From Ilumatobacteraceae bacterium (GTDB lineage: Bacteria > Actinomycetota > Acidimicrobiia > Acidimicrobiales > Ilumatobacteraceae), in the NCBI GenBank assembly GCA_017853385.1, contig JAFMJR010000003.1, forward strand, positions 1 to 63,319: a DNA stretch of 63,319 nt, read 5' to 3'. The translations under genes and the position numbers were made by a program. The notes beneath the pieces are model-generated. The model saw nothing but the letters and a program-made list of their open reading frames with translations, ran no database searches and was not told the origin of the DNA. Below, in pieces: positions 1-8,098 of this stretch (within the stretch, counting starts at the first letter, position 1; every line of letters begins with the position of its first letter).

Positions 1-127
1 CTATCTGCGTGACGATGTCGCGGCATTCGCGGTTTTCTTCGAGCATTGCTTGAATGCCTCGAATTTGGCCTTCTATTCGACGAAGCCGAAGGGAGAGATC
101 TGCTTGCACTTCTGGTTGAATTTCCAT
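1..127 (-). CDS. CsoR/CstR-family (DUF156) sensor repressor, partial
   Basis: Too short for the ORF track. The minus strand reads an ATG at 127-125 followed by 42 codons that run off the left edge, so the C-terminal half is missing. The visible helix contains RLRRIEGQIRGIQAMLEE and NRECRDIVTQI, the family signature; Cys35 is the first of the conserved metal- or persulfide-sensing cysteines. The upstream methyltransferase stop (TAA) and this ATG share one base (TAATG), so the two are translationally coupled. Known members repress copper, nickel or persulfide genes by binding a GC-rich palindrome. The persulfide dioxygenase across the divergon, and the operator in front of it, favour a CstR-like persulfide sensor over a copper sensor; the second cysteine lies outside the window, so this is inference. 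Confidence 0.85.
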   Translation of the reverse strand, partial: MEIQPEVQADLSLRLRRIEGQIRGIQAMLEENRECRDIVTQI

Positions 128-756
128 TAATCAGCCTTTCTGGCGATGATCTGAACAACTGAAGCACGTCCTGTGTGTCCAGTTCCTTCAATTACATCTC
201 GTTCTATTTCTTGACCAAGTTCAATCGTAAGTGGAGACAATTCTGTAAGTAGGTCATGGAGTTCCATCGTGAGAGAAGCATCTTGAGGCCCACCTGTACC
301 TCGACCAACTTGGGCTGGTGTGTAAGCCTCTAGAAGAAACACTCCACCGGGTTTTAGGGCTTTTACTACCCGTCGATGTAGATCCTCTCGAATGTTTTGT
401 GGCATATGCGCAAAAATTGAGACAATTGCATCCCATCGGTTTTCACCTAAGTCGAAATTTGATAGGTCTGCCGATTCGGCAGATACTTCGACGTTTCTCT
501 CTAATGCAAGACGCTTGGTTTTTATTGGACCTTGCGTGCTGAGATCAACGCTCCAAGTTGCGCGTCCAGTTGTTGCAATAAATACTGAATTGCGTCCTTC
601 ACCATCGGCGAGGCACAGGACCGATCCAGCAGGGAGACGATCAATATTTTGTTTTAGGAAATCATTGGGCTCTTTGCCATACATGTAATCATTTGAACCA
701 TAACGCTCGTCCCAGAATGAGCCGGGATTAGGTGCGTCACTCAACGGCTGAACCAC
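127..756 (-). CDS. Class I SAM methyltransferase, TehB-like
   Basis: A small-molecule methyltransferase of 209 residues. FWDERY near the N-terminus and YGKEPNDFL resemble TehB-type and thiol or metalloid methyltransferases; the SAM-binding glycine motif is LCLADGEGRNSVFIA (about residues 46-60), followed by the acidic residue after strand 2 (VDLS) and a post-motif LKPGGVFLLEAY. The start is a GTG with only a weak purine stretch before it. It is the first gene of a two-gene unit with the csoR-like gene, divergent from the persulfide dioxygenase. The substrate cannot be read from sequence; methylation of sulfide, a thiol or a metalloid is a context-based guess. Confidence 0.8.
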   Translation of the reverse strand: MVQPLSDAPNPGSFWDERYGSNDYMYGKEPNDFLKQNIDRLPAGSVLCLADGEGRNSVFIATTGRATWSVDLSTQGPIKTKRLALERNVEVSAESADLSNFDLGENRWDAIVSIFAHMPQNIREDLHRRVVKALKPGGVFLLEAYTPAQVGRGTGGPQDASLTMELHDLLTELSPLTIELGQEIERDVIEGTGHTGRASVVQIIARKAD

Positions 757-903
757 TTCTTCTTTGCGGTTTTTCCGGAAGTTGATTCAGAGCCGCATTG
801 GCAGCGTTGTGATTGGGGTAAATGCCCAAGAACTTGTTCTACGTGGGCTCCGCAACCTGCCCAAGTTGCCTTCTTGCATGTTCTACATTCGATTTGTCTA
901 CAC

Positions 904-919
904 ATACCCCATAGGGTAT
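904..919. promoter_or_regulatory. Candidate CsoR/CstR operator
   Basis: The 16-bp site ATACCCCATAGGGTAT is a perfect inverted repeat of ATACCC/GGGTAT around a 4-bp spacer. It matches the known CsoR/CstR operator class (AT-flanked runs of C and G). It ends 24 bp before the ATG of the persulfide dioxygenase and lies in the only sizeable intergenic gap of the divergon, where it would overlap the promoter or initial transcribed region. A csoR-like gene sits about 780 bp away on the other strand. Confidence 0.7.
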
Positions 920-943
920 CCTAAGTGCATGGAAATCGCAAAT

Positions 944-2323
944 ATGTTCTTCCGGCAGTACTACTTACAGTGTCTGTCACACGCCAGCTACCTCATTGGC
1001 GATAGAACATCGGGTAAGGCTGTTGTGGTTGATCCGCAAAGAGATGTACAGCAATACATTGACGATGCGCGATCAGAGGGTTTGTCGATTACTTCAGTAT
1101 TTGAGACGCACTTTCACGCTGATTTTCTTTCTGGACATCTTGAACTCGCTTCACAAGTTGGTGCTGAAATCATTTATGGTCAGGCCGCGGACGGAAGAGT
1201 CGACTTCCCAATTCGCATCATGAAGCATGGCGAGCATTTGTCATTGGGCCAAATAGACCTAGAAGTATTAGAAACTCCAGGTCATACTCCCGAATCAGTG
1301 TGTATCGTCATTCGCCCACAAGGGCCATCTACTGAACCTTACGGAGTGTGCACTGGCGACACATTGTTTATTGGAGATGTTGGACGACCAGATTTGCTTT
1401 CGGCCGTCGGATTTTCTGCTGATGATCTTGCGCACCAACTTTATGAATCGCTACATACAAAATTGATGGCGTTGCCTGATGAAACGAAGGTGTATCCAGC
1501 TCACGGCGCCGGGTCGTCTTGTGGCAAGAATCTTTCAACAGAGACAGTTTCCACGATTGGTGAACAGAGGAAAACCAATTACGCCTTGGCTCCAATGTCG
1601 GTTGAACAATTCGTAGATGCGGTAACTCAGGGGCAATCGGTTGCACCTTTATATTTCTTATTTGCAGCAAACAAAAATCGCCAGGCTCATGAGTTATTTA
1701 ATGAAACCAGACAGGTCACAAAACTTTCGCTGCAAGATGTGTTGAAAGCTCAGCTAGATGGTGCAGTTGTGATTGATTCTCGCGATGATATGTCTTTTGC
1801 AGCAGGGCACCTTCGTGGCTCTGTAAATGTTGGTCTTACGGGGCGATTCGCGGAATATGTAGGTGAAGTAATGGAGCCAGGTACACCAATCGCATTGGTG
1901 TGTGACCCTGGCACTGAAGATGAAGCTGCAATGCGTCTTGCACGCATCGGATTCGACAATGTTGTTGGCGCACTTCATGACCCGATACGCATTTTTTTTG
2001 AAAACCCGGAAATTGTTGAGCGTCAATCGCGACTTTCGGTTGATGCTTTCAATCAGCGACTTGCAACAGTGAAGAATATTTCACTTGTTGACATTCGAAA
2101 TCTTGGAGAAGTAGAGCTGGGGACTATCCCAGGATCACGACATATCAGCCTTCCATCGTTGCTGAAACGTATGAATGAACTTGAAAAGAATGATCCAATT
2201 GTTGTGTTTTGTGCGGGTGGATATCGATCGTCTATCGCTTCAAGTTTGCTGAAGTTGCATGGTTTCAAAGATGTCAGCGATGTGATTGGCGGTTACTCTG
2301 CCTGGGCGAATTCGCAGTCGTGA
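944..2323 (+). CDS. Persulfide dioxygenase-rhodanese fusion (CstB-like)
   Basis: Predicted cytosolic enzyme of 459 residues that would oxidise persulfide sulfur and transfer sulfane sulfur. The N-terminal metallo-beta-lactamase domain (about 1-230) shows iron ligands in THFHADFLSGH, ETPGHT, CTGDTLF and VYPAHGAGS. A middle rhodanese-like domain (VVIDSRDDMSFAAGHLRGSVN) has the degenerate loop VCDPGTEDEA, lacking the arginine of the active CxxxxR loop. The C-terminal rhodanese (SLVDIRNLGEVELGTIPGSRHI) has an intact loop CAGGYR. This order matches CstB. The track ORF starts at 764, but the family begins with MFFRQYYLQCLSHASYLIG, so I use the ATG at 944 (929 is an alternative). The next gene overlaps its stop by 4 nt. 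Confidence 0.88.
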   Translation: MFFRQYYLQCLSHASYLIGDRTSGKAVVVDPQRDVQQYIDDARSEGLSITSVFETHFHADFLSGHLELASQVGAEIIYGQAADGRVDFPIRIMKHGEHLSLGQIDLEVLETPGHTPESVCIVIRPQGPSTEPYGVCTGDTLFIGDVGRPDLLSAVGFSADDLAHQLYESLHTKLMALPDETKVYPAHGAGSSCGKNLSTETVSTIGEQRKTNYALAPMSVEQFVDAVTQGQSVAPLYFLFAANKNRQAHELFNETRQVTKLSLQDVLKAQLDGAVVIDSRDDMSFAAGHLRGSVNVGLTGRFAEYVGEVMEPGTPIALVCDPGTEDEAAMRLARIGFDNVVGALHDPIRIFFENPEIVERQSRLSVDAFNQRLATVKNISLVDIRNLGEVELGTIPGSRHISLPSLLKRMNELEKNDPIVVFCAGGYRSSIASSLLKLHGFKDVSDVIGGYSAWANSQS

Positions 2324-2931
2324 GCGCTGAGCAACATTGGGATAGCGCATATTCAGGCAAAGGCGTCAATGAACGATCCTGGAGTGAATCAGGCGATAGT
2401 GATGCGCTGATCGAATTCGAATTTGCACAATTAGGTTCCGATGCTGCGGTAATCGATGTTGGCGGAGGCGCCTCTACCTTTGCCAAATTGCTGCAGATTC
2501 GCGGGTATAAGAATCTTGCAGTGCTCGATGTCTCACAGGTTGCTTTGCGCGAAGCTAAGGAATCTTTTGGAAATCGTGCGGCAGAAGTCGAATGGATCGT
2601 GTCAAATATTTTGAATTGGGAGCCCACGCGTAGTTATGCATATTGGAACGATCGCGCAGTGTTTCATTTTCTTACAAAAAGCGAAGACCAGCAGAAGTAT
2701 GTAGAAAAGGTCTCGCAGGCGACAGAGGCTGGTTCACATATTGTGATTGCAACGTTTTCTCCCGAAGGTCCTGAGTCGTGTTCTGGTCTTCCTGTGCAGC
2801 GTTGGACTCAGGAAGCCTTAGCCAGTCTGTTCTCAGATACTTGCTCATTATTGCGCTCAGGTAAACGCGACCACATAACTCCGTGGGGTTCAACTCAATC
2901 GTTTAGCTGGGTGCACCTAATTCGAAACTGA
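2320..2931 (+). CDS. Class I SAM-dependent methyltransferase
   Basis: A methyltransferase of 203 residues, starting at a GTG that overlaps the rhodanese stop (GTGA), which rejects the longer track ORF. It opens with [10 protein letters not shown] and SWSESG, then the SAM motif [15 protein letters not shown] and VLDVSQVAL, and an acidic motif near [12 protein letters not shown]. The coupling to the persulfide dioxygenase implies a shared role. It is the second methyltransferase of this divergon and is not closely similar to the first. The substrate is unknown; a sulfur compound is plausible. Its 3' end overlaps the convergent trhO by 15 nt. Confidence 0.8.
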   Translation: MSAEQHWDSAYSGKGVNERSWSESGDSDALIEFEFAQLGSDAAVIDVGGGASTFAKLLQIRGYKNLAVLDVSQVALREAKESFGNRAAEVEWIVSNILNWEPTRSYAYWNDRAVFHFLTKSEDQQKYVEKVSQATEAGSHIVIATFSPEGPESCSGLPVQRWTQEALASLFSDTCSLLRSGKRDHITPWGSTQSFSWVHLIRN

Positions 2932-3810
2932 AACGGAATGGTGCGATGTGCAACGCGGCGCAGGGTTCTTTTCAAAGCAAGGTTCGCACAGCAAGATTCG
3001 TTTCCTGCAGTCGCTCAGTTCGCAGTTGTGAAAATGATTGGTTGGAGCAGAGCAGTAGTCGCATTCGCCAATGACGGAGGCTGATGGGCTGAATTCAAGA
3101 TTCAGTCGCGCGTCAAACACATAGAGCGATCCTTCCCAGAGCCCTCGGTCGCGAAACTTTTCGCCGTAGCGAACAATTCCACCCTCGATTTGGTAAATCT
3201 CTTTAAAGCCTCTGTTCTTCATGATGAGTGAAAGAACTTCGCATCGAATTCCACCAGTGCAATAGGTGATCACCGGCTTGTCTTTGATGTGGTCGTACTT
3301 TCCACTCTCGAGTTCGGCAATGAAGTCGCGCGTGGTTTCGGTTTGCGGAACTATTGCGTCTCTGAACTTTCCGATCTTGGCCTCAAATGCATTGCGACCA
3401 TCAAAGAAGACAACATCATCTCGAGAGGCAACCAGTTCGTTTACCTCTTCGGGTTTGAGGTGAATACCGCCTCCGACAACTCCATTTTCATCAACAACGA
3501 TTTCATCGGGTACTCCGAAAGTGACTATTTCGCTTCGCACCTTTACCTGTAAATCAGGAAAATCTTCTTTACCACCATCGGACCATTTGAACTCCATAGT
3601 TTTAAATGCGGGGAATTCGCGGGTGACCCGGATGTACTTTTTGACTTTGTCAATTGGTCCGCCAACTGTTCCGTTGATGCCGTGTTTGGAAATGAGTATG
3701 CGACCATGCAACCCAAGGCTTTCGCACAATGTGCGTTGCCACAAGCGAATCGCGTCAGGGTCACCTAACGGAGTGAACTTGTAATAGAGCAGGATTTTTG
3801 ACGTAGTAAT
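2917..3810 (-). CDS. trhO: tRNA uridine(34) hydroxylase TrhO (YceA family)
   Basis: Oxygen-dependent 5-hydroxylation of U34 in certain tRNAs is the known role of the family. Visible features are the N-terminal acylphosphatase-like part ([30 protein letters not shown]), the rhodanese domain with the catalytic loop YCTGGIRCE, and the C-terminal cysteine cluster ([23 protein letters not shown]). The track starts at an internal TTG (3744), but conserved sequence ([18 protein letters not shown]) continues upstream in frame to a stop at 3822-3820. No ATG, GTG or TTG lies in that stretch before 3744. The best start is ATT at 3810-3808, giving 297 residues and fitting a leaderless promoter exactly; CTG at 3792 is an alternative. 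Confidence 0.88.
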   Translation of the reverse strand: MTTSKILLYYKFTPLGDPDAIRLWQRTLCESLGLHGRILISKHGINGTVGGPIDKVKKYIRVTREFPAFKTMEFKWSDGGKEDFPDLQVKVRSEIVTFGVPDEIVVDENGVVGGGIHLKPEEVNELVASRDDVVFFDGRNAFEAKIGKFRDAIVPQTETTRDFIAELESGKYDHIKDKPVITYCTGGIRCEVLSLIMKNRGFKEIYQIEGGIVRYGEKFRDRGLWEGSLYVFDARLNLEFSPSASVIGECDYCSAPTNHFHNCELSDCRKRILLCEPCFEKNPAPRCTSHHSVSVSN

Positions 3811-3816
3811 GCTTTG

Positions 3817-3822
3817 AGTTTA
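3817..3822 (-). promoter_or_regulatory. Leaderless -10 element for trhO
   Basis: On the minus strand, TAAACT is followed by 6 nt and then the proposed ATT start codon. An overlapping TATAAA lies 2 nt further upstream. The spacing equals that of the other leaderless starts in the window. No Shine-Dalgarno sequence is present. Confidence 0.45.
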
Positions 3823-3847
3823 TACGCTGTAAATATGGCGATTCCTC

Positions 3848-4336
3848 ATGAGTGAATTTCAAATTCGCGCAATGACAGAAGTGGATCTTCCTGTCGTATG
3901 GCAGATCAATCAAGAAAATGTTCCTGCTGTTGGTGATGAAACTTTGGAAGCGCTTACCGAAATCTTTCAGCAATCAGGCATTGCGTTAAGTGCTGTTGCG
4001 GGTGATCGTGTGATTGGGTTTTGTTTGGTCCTAGACCCCGGCCAGAAATATGAGAGTCCGAATTACACCTATTTCTGCGAACGGCTTGACGATTTTGTCT
4101 ATTTAGACAGAGTTGCGGTCACGGGTGAGTTTCAAGGAAAAGGGGTAGGTGCAGCGTTGTATCGCCATGTTGAGCAGTCAACAGATGCCCAATGGTTTGC
4201 CCTTGAAGTAAACACAAAACCTCGCAACGAAGGATCGCTACGTTTTCATGGTCGCGAAGGATTCGTGCAAATGGAAGAATTAGAAACCAGACCAGGAAAG
4301 ATGGTGAGTCTGATGGTCAAGAAATTGAAGGGATGA
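3848..4336 (+). CDS. GNAT-family N-acetyltransferase
   Basis: An acetyl-CoA-dependent acyltransferase of 162 residues with the full GNAT fold order: IRAMTEVDLPVVWQINQ at the N-terminus, the beta-4 strand FVYLDRVAVTGEFQG, and the pyrophosphate-binding loop QGKGVGAALYRHVE (about residues 94-107). The late segment ALEVNTKPRNEGSLRFHGREGF is the usual C-terminal strand and helix. The substrate is unknown. It diverges from trhO with 37 bp between starts, and its stop overlaps the next start (ATGA), so it is probably co-transcribed with the SDR and permease that follow. Confidence 0.85.
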   Translation: MSEFQIRAMTEVDLPVVWQINQENVPAVGDETLEALTEIFQQSGIALSAVAGDRVIGFCLVLDPGQKYESPNYTYFCERLDDFVYLDRVAVTGEFQGKGVGAALYRHVEQSTDAQWFALEVNTKPRNEGSLRFHGREGFVQMEELETRPGKMVSLMVKKLKG

Positions 4337-5100
4337 ATATCAAGATGTCGAAAGTTGCCGTAATTACCGGAGCCGCACAAGGTATTGGTCGCCGCACTGC
4401 TCAGGTGCTCAATGAGCAGGGGTGGTCTCTTTTGTTGCTTGACCTGCAGCAAGTCGATACATCGGACTATTCATCGGCAGTCGCTCTCACTGGAGATATT
4501 GCGAGTGAGCAATTTGTCGAGTCTTCTGCTGCGACCTGTCTTGAAAAGTTTGGTCGTATTGACGCTCTGGTCAACAATGCCGGAATTTCGTGTATCAGTT
4601 CGGCGCTCGATACATCGGCTGATCTTTACCGAAAAGTCATTGACGTGAATTTGGTTGCACCATTTCTTCTTGCCAAAGCGTTTGGCCGTTCAATGGTCGC
4701 TGCTGGTTCTGGATCTGTAGTCAATGTTGCATCTGTTGCTGGTTTGCAAGGTGTCGCCGACCGTTCTGCCTACAACGCGAGCAAGCATGGTCTTATTGGT
4801 CTTACTCGAACCCTGGCTGTTGAGTGGGGTGCCAAAGGTGTGCGAGTCAATGCAGTTTGCCCTGGATGGGTGAAAACCGAAATGGATCATAAAGATCAAG
4901 CGGGTGGCAGTTACAGCGATGCCGACATCATGGATCATGTGCCTATGGGGCGCTTTGCAAAACCTGATGACATTGCTCAAGCAATAGCTTTCCTTTGCGA
5001 TTCTTCTAAGTCAGGGTTTATTAATGGAGTTGCACTACCGGTAGACGGTGGTTGGACTGCCGATGGATCCTGGCAGTCTTTGCGATTGAAGCATCGCTAG
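4333..5100 (+). CDS. Short-chain dehydrogenase/reductase
   Basis: NAD(P)-dependent oxidoreductase of 255 residues with a classical SDR layout: cofactor motif TGAAQGIG (about 13-20), NNAGIS, the catalytic serine in VASVAG, the YNASKHG tyrosine-lysine pair, and the C-terminal PVDGGW. The ATG overlaps the GNAT stop by 4 nt; an in-frame ATG four codons later (4345) is an alternative. Substrate unknown. The following permease begins on the last base of this stop codon, so the three genes form a tight unit. Confidence 0.87.
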   Translation: MNIKMSKVAVITGAAQGIGRRTAQVLNEQGWSLLLLDLQQVDTSDYSSAVALTGDIASEQFVESSAATCLEKFGRIDALVNNAGISCISSALDTSADLYRKVIDVNLVAPFLLAKAFGRSMVAAGSGSVVNVASVAGLQGVADRSAYNASKHGLIGLTRTLAVEWGAKGVRVNAVCPGWVKTEMDHKDQAGGSYSDADIMDHVPMGRFAKPDDIAQAIAFLCDSSKSGFINGVALPVDGGWTADGSWQSLRLKHR

Positions 5101-6398
5101 TGGGCGAAAGTTCTGATCTCAACAGATTTGAACGAGTGCTAGGTCTTCGCCACCTCACGGCGAGTGGTATCGGCGTCATTATTGGCGCCGGTATTTATGT
5201 ACTGCTTGGACCGGCTACGCAGGCAGCAGGTGCATTGGTGTGGGCGTCATTCTTGATTGCTGGTTTGTTGAGTGCAATCACTGCCTTTAGTTACATGGAA
5301 CTCGCATCAATGTTTCCGAGTGCAGGCTCAGAGCACGAATTTGCCCGACAAGTGTTTCCTCGATGGGTGTCCTTTACTGCTGGTTGGGCCATGACCCTGG
5401 CTCTTATTGTTGCTGCGCCAACAGTTGCGCTTGGTTTTGCGCGATACCTCCAGATTTTTATTGACATCGACGTTCGTGCTGGTGCACTAGGACTTCTTTT
5501 GTTGGTGTCCTTCATTGCAGTGAGTGGAATGAAGCGTGCATCTTGGCTGGTTATTGCGTTGAGCACAGTTCAGGTCGGCGGTCTAGTGCTCGTCATCATC
5601 TTGGGAGCAGACCATGTGGGTGAAGTCAATTTGCTGCAAGGAAATGGATTATCTGGAGTCATTGCTGGATCGGCTCTGATTTTTTTTGCATTTATTGGTT
5701 TCGACGAAGTAATCACACTTTCTGAAGAAACTATTGATGCTCATCGCACAGTGCCACGGGCGTTGCTGCTAGCTCTAGCAATTTCAACTCTGTTGTACGT
5801 CTGTGTTGCTGTGGTCAGTGTCAGCGTGCTTGGCGCAGATCGATTGGCGTTGTCGCAACAGCCACTCACCGATGTGATGCAAGATGCTGTTGGTGGGGTG
5901 GCGGTAAATATCGTTGCGGTTATTGCTTTAGTGACCACACTGAACACCACTCTTTTGGTGGTAACAGCGTCGTCGCGAATGATGTTTGGCATGGCTTCAA
6001 AGGGCGATTTGCCCCAGTGGTTTCAAACTTTGCGAAATAGAAGATCACCACGAAACTCGGTTCTTGCCACATTGGTGGTTGCCTGCTCGTTGCTGTTCAT
6101 TGGTGATATTCATCAACTTGCAGCGTCAACCGACGCCCTGATCTACCTCATGTTTCTATTGGTAAATGTGATTGTCATCATGCTTCGCATCAAGAGGCCT
6201 AATGACAGCCGACCTTTTCGCATTCCTGGAGATTTTGGGAAAGTGCCACTACTTCCAATTTTCGGAATCGGCGTAACGCTGCTTATGGCTTCACAGCTCG
6301 ATTTGCGAAGCGTAATTCTTGCCGCTGTACTCACGGCGGCTGGCCCAGTGTTGTTTGGTGTAGTAAGAATGAGTTATGGCAAACAAAGAACAAAATAA
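5100..6398 (+). CDS. APC-superfamily amino acid permease
   Basis: Integral membrane transporter of about 432 residues with roughly 12 hydrophobic helices. The first helix carries the substrate-binding motif GIGVIIGAGIYVLLG typical of APC family transporters; FFAFIGFDEVITLSEET matches the helix 6 region. The start is GTG at 5100, sharing a base with the preceding TAG. The track's upstream part (MDCRWILAVFAIEAS) lies inside the SDR and is rejected. It probably takes up an amino acid or polyamine; specificity cannot be read. The 3' end overlaps the small ORF below by 23 nt in another frame. Confidence 0.88.
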   Translation: MGESSDLNRFERVLGLRHLTASGIGVIIGAGIYVLLGPATQAAGALVWASFLIAGLLSAITAFSYMELASMFPSAGSEHEFARQVFPRWVSFTAGWAMTLALIVAAPTVALGFARYLQIFIDIDVRAGALGLLLLVSFIAVSGMKRASWLVIALSTVQVGGLVLVIILGADHVGEVNLLQGNGLSGVIAGSALIFFAFIGFDEVITLSEETIDAHRTVPRALLLALAISTLLYVCVAVVSVSVLGADRLALSQQPLTDVMQDAVGGVAVNIVAVIALVTTLNTTLLVVTASSRMMFGMASKGDLPQWFQTLRNRRSPRNSVLATLVVACSLLFIGDIHQLAASTDALIYLMFLLVNVIVIMLRIKRPNDSRPFRIPGDFGKVPLLPIFGIGVTLLMASQLDLRSVILAAVLTAAGPVLFGVVRMSYGKQRTK

Positions 6399-6477
6399 GA
6401 ACAGCAACCAGAAAAAGGAAGCAAAGCTCACTCTGAAAGAGAAGCGCGCTAAGAAAGCTGAAAAGAAGAAGGCTTAG
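6376..6477 (+). CDS. Lysine-rich 33-residue small protein
   Basis: Too short for the ORF track. An ATG inside the end of the permease gene opens 33 codons ending at TAG 6475-6477. Over a third of the residues are lysine, with a helix-prone, strongly basic C-terminal half (AKLTLKEKRAKKAEKKKA). Small basic proteins with an L-KEKRA-KKA core are, as I recall, annotated as hypothetical in other actinobacteria. The ORF ends 4 nt inside the convergent methyltransferase, with no spare DNA, which suggests that it is retained. Nucleic acid or ribosome association is a guess from charge only. Confidence 0.6.
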   Translation: MANKEQNKNSNQKKEAKLTLKEKRAKKAEKKKA

Positions 6478-7142
6478 TTCTTCTTAAAAATCACTACACG
6501 ACCTTTGTCGCCGTGGTGTTCGCTACCTTCACCATAAATATCAACCTCTTCGTATTGAGGTTTGGTGATGGTCTTATTGTTGACCGCTTCGGTAATTGCT
6601 GAAGCGAAGTCATCGTTTTCCCAGTGTTGGCTATTGACGCCAACCACAATGGTTGCCCCCGACCTGCAAACGCAGAGCAGGTCAATAAGTTCGTAAGCGC
6701 CAAGATGACCAATGGTGAACGCACCAACACTTACTAAAAAATCGAAATAATTGGCTGCAAAGTAAATAGTTTCTGTCAGGTCTGCTTCGTGCAACTCTGC
6801 GTATACCTTGGTTCCATCCGCACGCAGTTTTCCTTGAGCAACTTCGAGCATTGCGGGAGAAATATCTACTCCTTCAATTTCGCATTTCGGGCGAATCTTG
6901 GCGATGGATTCCCCTAATGCACCGGTTCCGCATCCCACATCAATCACGGTGAAGGAGCGGTCTTCGGGCATGTGCTTGGCAAGCACTTGAGCAATCTTGT
7001 CTGGGTAGACGTACTTGGTTTCTTCTACGAAAGTCTTGTCATAGGTGGCTGCCCAGCGTCCATATAGGTCACGGTTGTCATCTGGGGTCACCACGTTGTA
7101 TGCGTCTGCAAGGGTGATCTTGCTCTTGGATTTTTCGCTCAC
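6474..7142 (-). CDS. Class I SAM-dependent methyltransferase
   Basis: A methyltransferase of 222 residues. DNRDLYGRWAATYD precedes the SAM fold; the glycine motif is VIDVGCGTGALGESIA (about residues 68-83) and the acidic residue follows in GVDISPAMLEVA. The region FDFLVSVGAFTIGHLG replaces the usual motif II. The start is GTG (7142-7140) with no Shine-Dalgarno sequence but a well placed TACAAT. It stands alone between convergent and divergent neighbours. Substrate unknown. Confidence 0.82.
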   Translation of the reverse strand: MSEKSKSKITLADAYNVVTPDDNRDLYGRWAATYDKTFVEETKYVYPDKIAQVLAKHMPEDRSFTVIDVGCGTGALGESIAKIRPKCEIEGVDISPAMLEVAQGKLRADGTKVYAELHEADLTETIYFAANYFDFLVSVGAFTIGHLGAYELIDLLCVCRSGATIVVGVNSQHWENDDFASAITEAVNNKTITKPQYEEVDIYGEGSEHHGDKGRVVIFKKN

Positions 7143-7148
7143 ACGATT

Positions 7149-7154
7149 ATTGTA
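7149..7154 (-). promoter_or_regulatory. Leaderless -10 element, methyltransferase gene
   Basis: TACAAT, 6 nt (aatcgt), then the GTG start on the minus strand. This is among the closest matches to a consensus -10 hexamer in the window; no ribosome-binding site intervenes. Confidence 0.5.
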
Positions 7155-7208
7155 ACTGCATGGGCTTCTGAAGAATCAGGCCATAGTTGCTGTGGGTTGG
7201 GGGAATAC

Positions 7209-8084
7209 ATGTTGTTGCCAAATGTTGTTCAAACAGCAGTGGAACAGTTTCGCGACGAGGGTTATGCGATCGTTCGCGGTTTTTTCCAGGGCCCCGAGTT
7301 GGAAGAGCTGCAGAGAAAAACTGCTGAGTTGCGGGAGATCGCTTTGCAACATCCAGTTACCTATAAGCACGGAAATCTCACATACGAAATTTTGCCAGAA
7401 GAATATTTTGGCAAGAGATACGTCATTCAGGCCTATTGGTTTGCCTGGGCGGACAAGTACTTCGACTCGTTTCGCAGTAATGCGAAGTACCTTCAATTGC
7501 TTGAGCCGCTTATTGGCAACAATGTCAAGCAAGTTACTCAGCAAATTCACTGGAAGCCACCAGGGGCAAAACTGACCGGATATCGCTTTCATCAAGATTT
7601 GCGCTTTCGCGAAAGTCGCGAATCGTATGAAGACGTCGTTCGCGATACGGTCACCATGGGTTTAGCCATTGATCGAGCCACGCCTGAGAATGGTTGTTTG
7701 AAGATTGTTCCTCGTAGCCACACGCTTGGCTACCTTGGGCTTTCCGATAACGGTGATGGCCAGTTAATGAAAGGTGTAACGCAAGACGATGAACTTGTAG
7801 GAGTTGGCATTCAGCCATCGCAGGTCATTGATGTGGTGCTGGAGCCAGGCGATTTGGTCGTGTGGGGTCTCATGACTGTGCATGGGTCCTTGCCAAATGA
7901 ATCGCAACTTGAACGCGCATTTGCTATTTCAAGCTACGTTCGCGGCGACACCTCGCAACGCGGTGAGTGGACCTTTAAAGATGGTGTGCCACAACCACTA
8001 GGCGATACTCCACAACTGTGCAAGAACGAAAAGTTGTTCAACAATTTGGAACCTCATTACGACGCGACCAAGTGGTTTCTCTGA
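7209..8084 (+). CDS. Phytanoyl-CoA dioxygenase (PhyH) family protein
   Basis: Fe(II)/2-oxoglutarate-dependent oxygenase of 291 residues. The metal triad is visible as HQD in YRFHQDLRF and the distal histidine in MTVHGSLPNES; the following arginine (LERAFAIS) is placed to bind 2-oxoglutarate. The N-terminal FRDEGYAIVRGFF is typical of the family. I use the ATG at 7209 because GGGGGA sits 5 nt upstream; the track begins at a TTG inside that sequence. Members hydroxylate lipids, amino acids or small metabolites; the substrate is unknown here. Confidence 0.85.
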   Translation: MLLPNVVQTAVEQFRDEGYAIVRGFFQGPELEELQRKTAELREIALQHPVTYKHGNLTYEILPEEYFGKRYVIQAYWFAWADKYFDSFRSNAKYLQLLEPLIGNNVKQVTQQIHWKPPGAKLTGYRFHQDLRFRESRESYEDVVRDTVTMGLAIDRATPENGCLKIVPRSHTLGYLGLSDNGDGQLMKGVTQDDELVGVGIQPSQVIDVVLEPGDLVVWGLMTVHGSLPNESQLERAFAISSYVRGDTSQRGEWTFKDGVPQPLGDTPQLCKNEKLFNNLEPHYDATKWFL

Positions 8085-8086
8085 AC

Positions 8087-8092
8087 TAACCT
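8087..8092 (+). promoter_or_regulatory. Leaderless -10 element, DUF1295 gene
   Basis: TAACCT lies 6 nt (cacagc) before the ATG at 8099 and just after the PhyH stop. There is no Shine-Dalgarno sequence. Confidence 0.5.
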
Positions 8093-8098
8093 CACAGC

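Noticed and set aside
764-943. N-terminal extension of 60 residues on the persulfide dioxygenase ORF
   Set aside because: It runs through the CsoR-type operator and has no resemblance to the family; the domain starts at MFFRQYYLQC.
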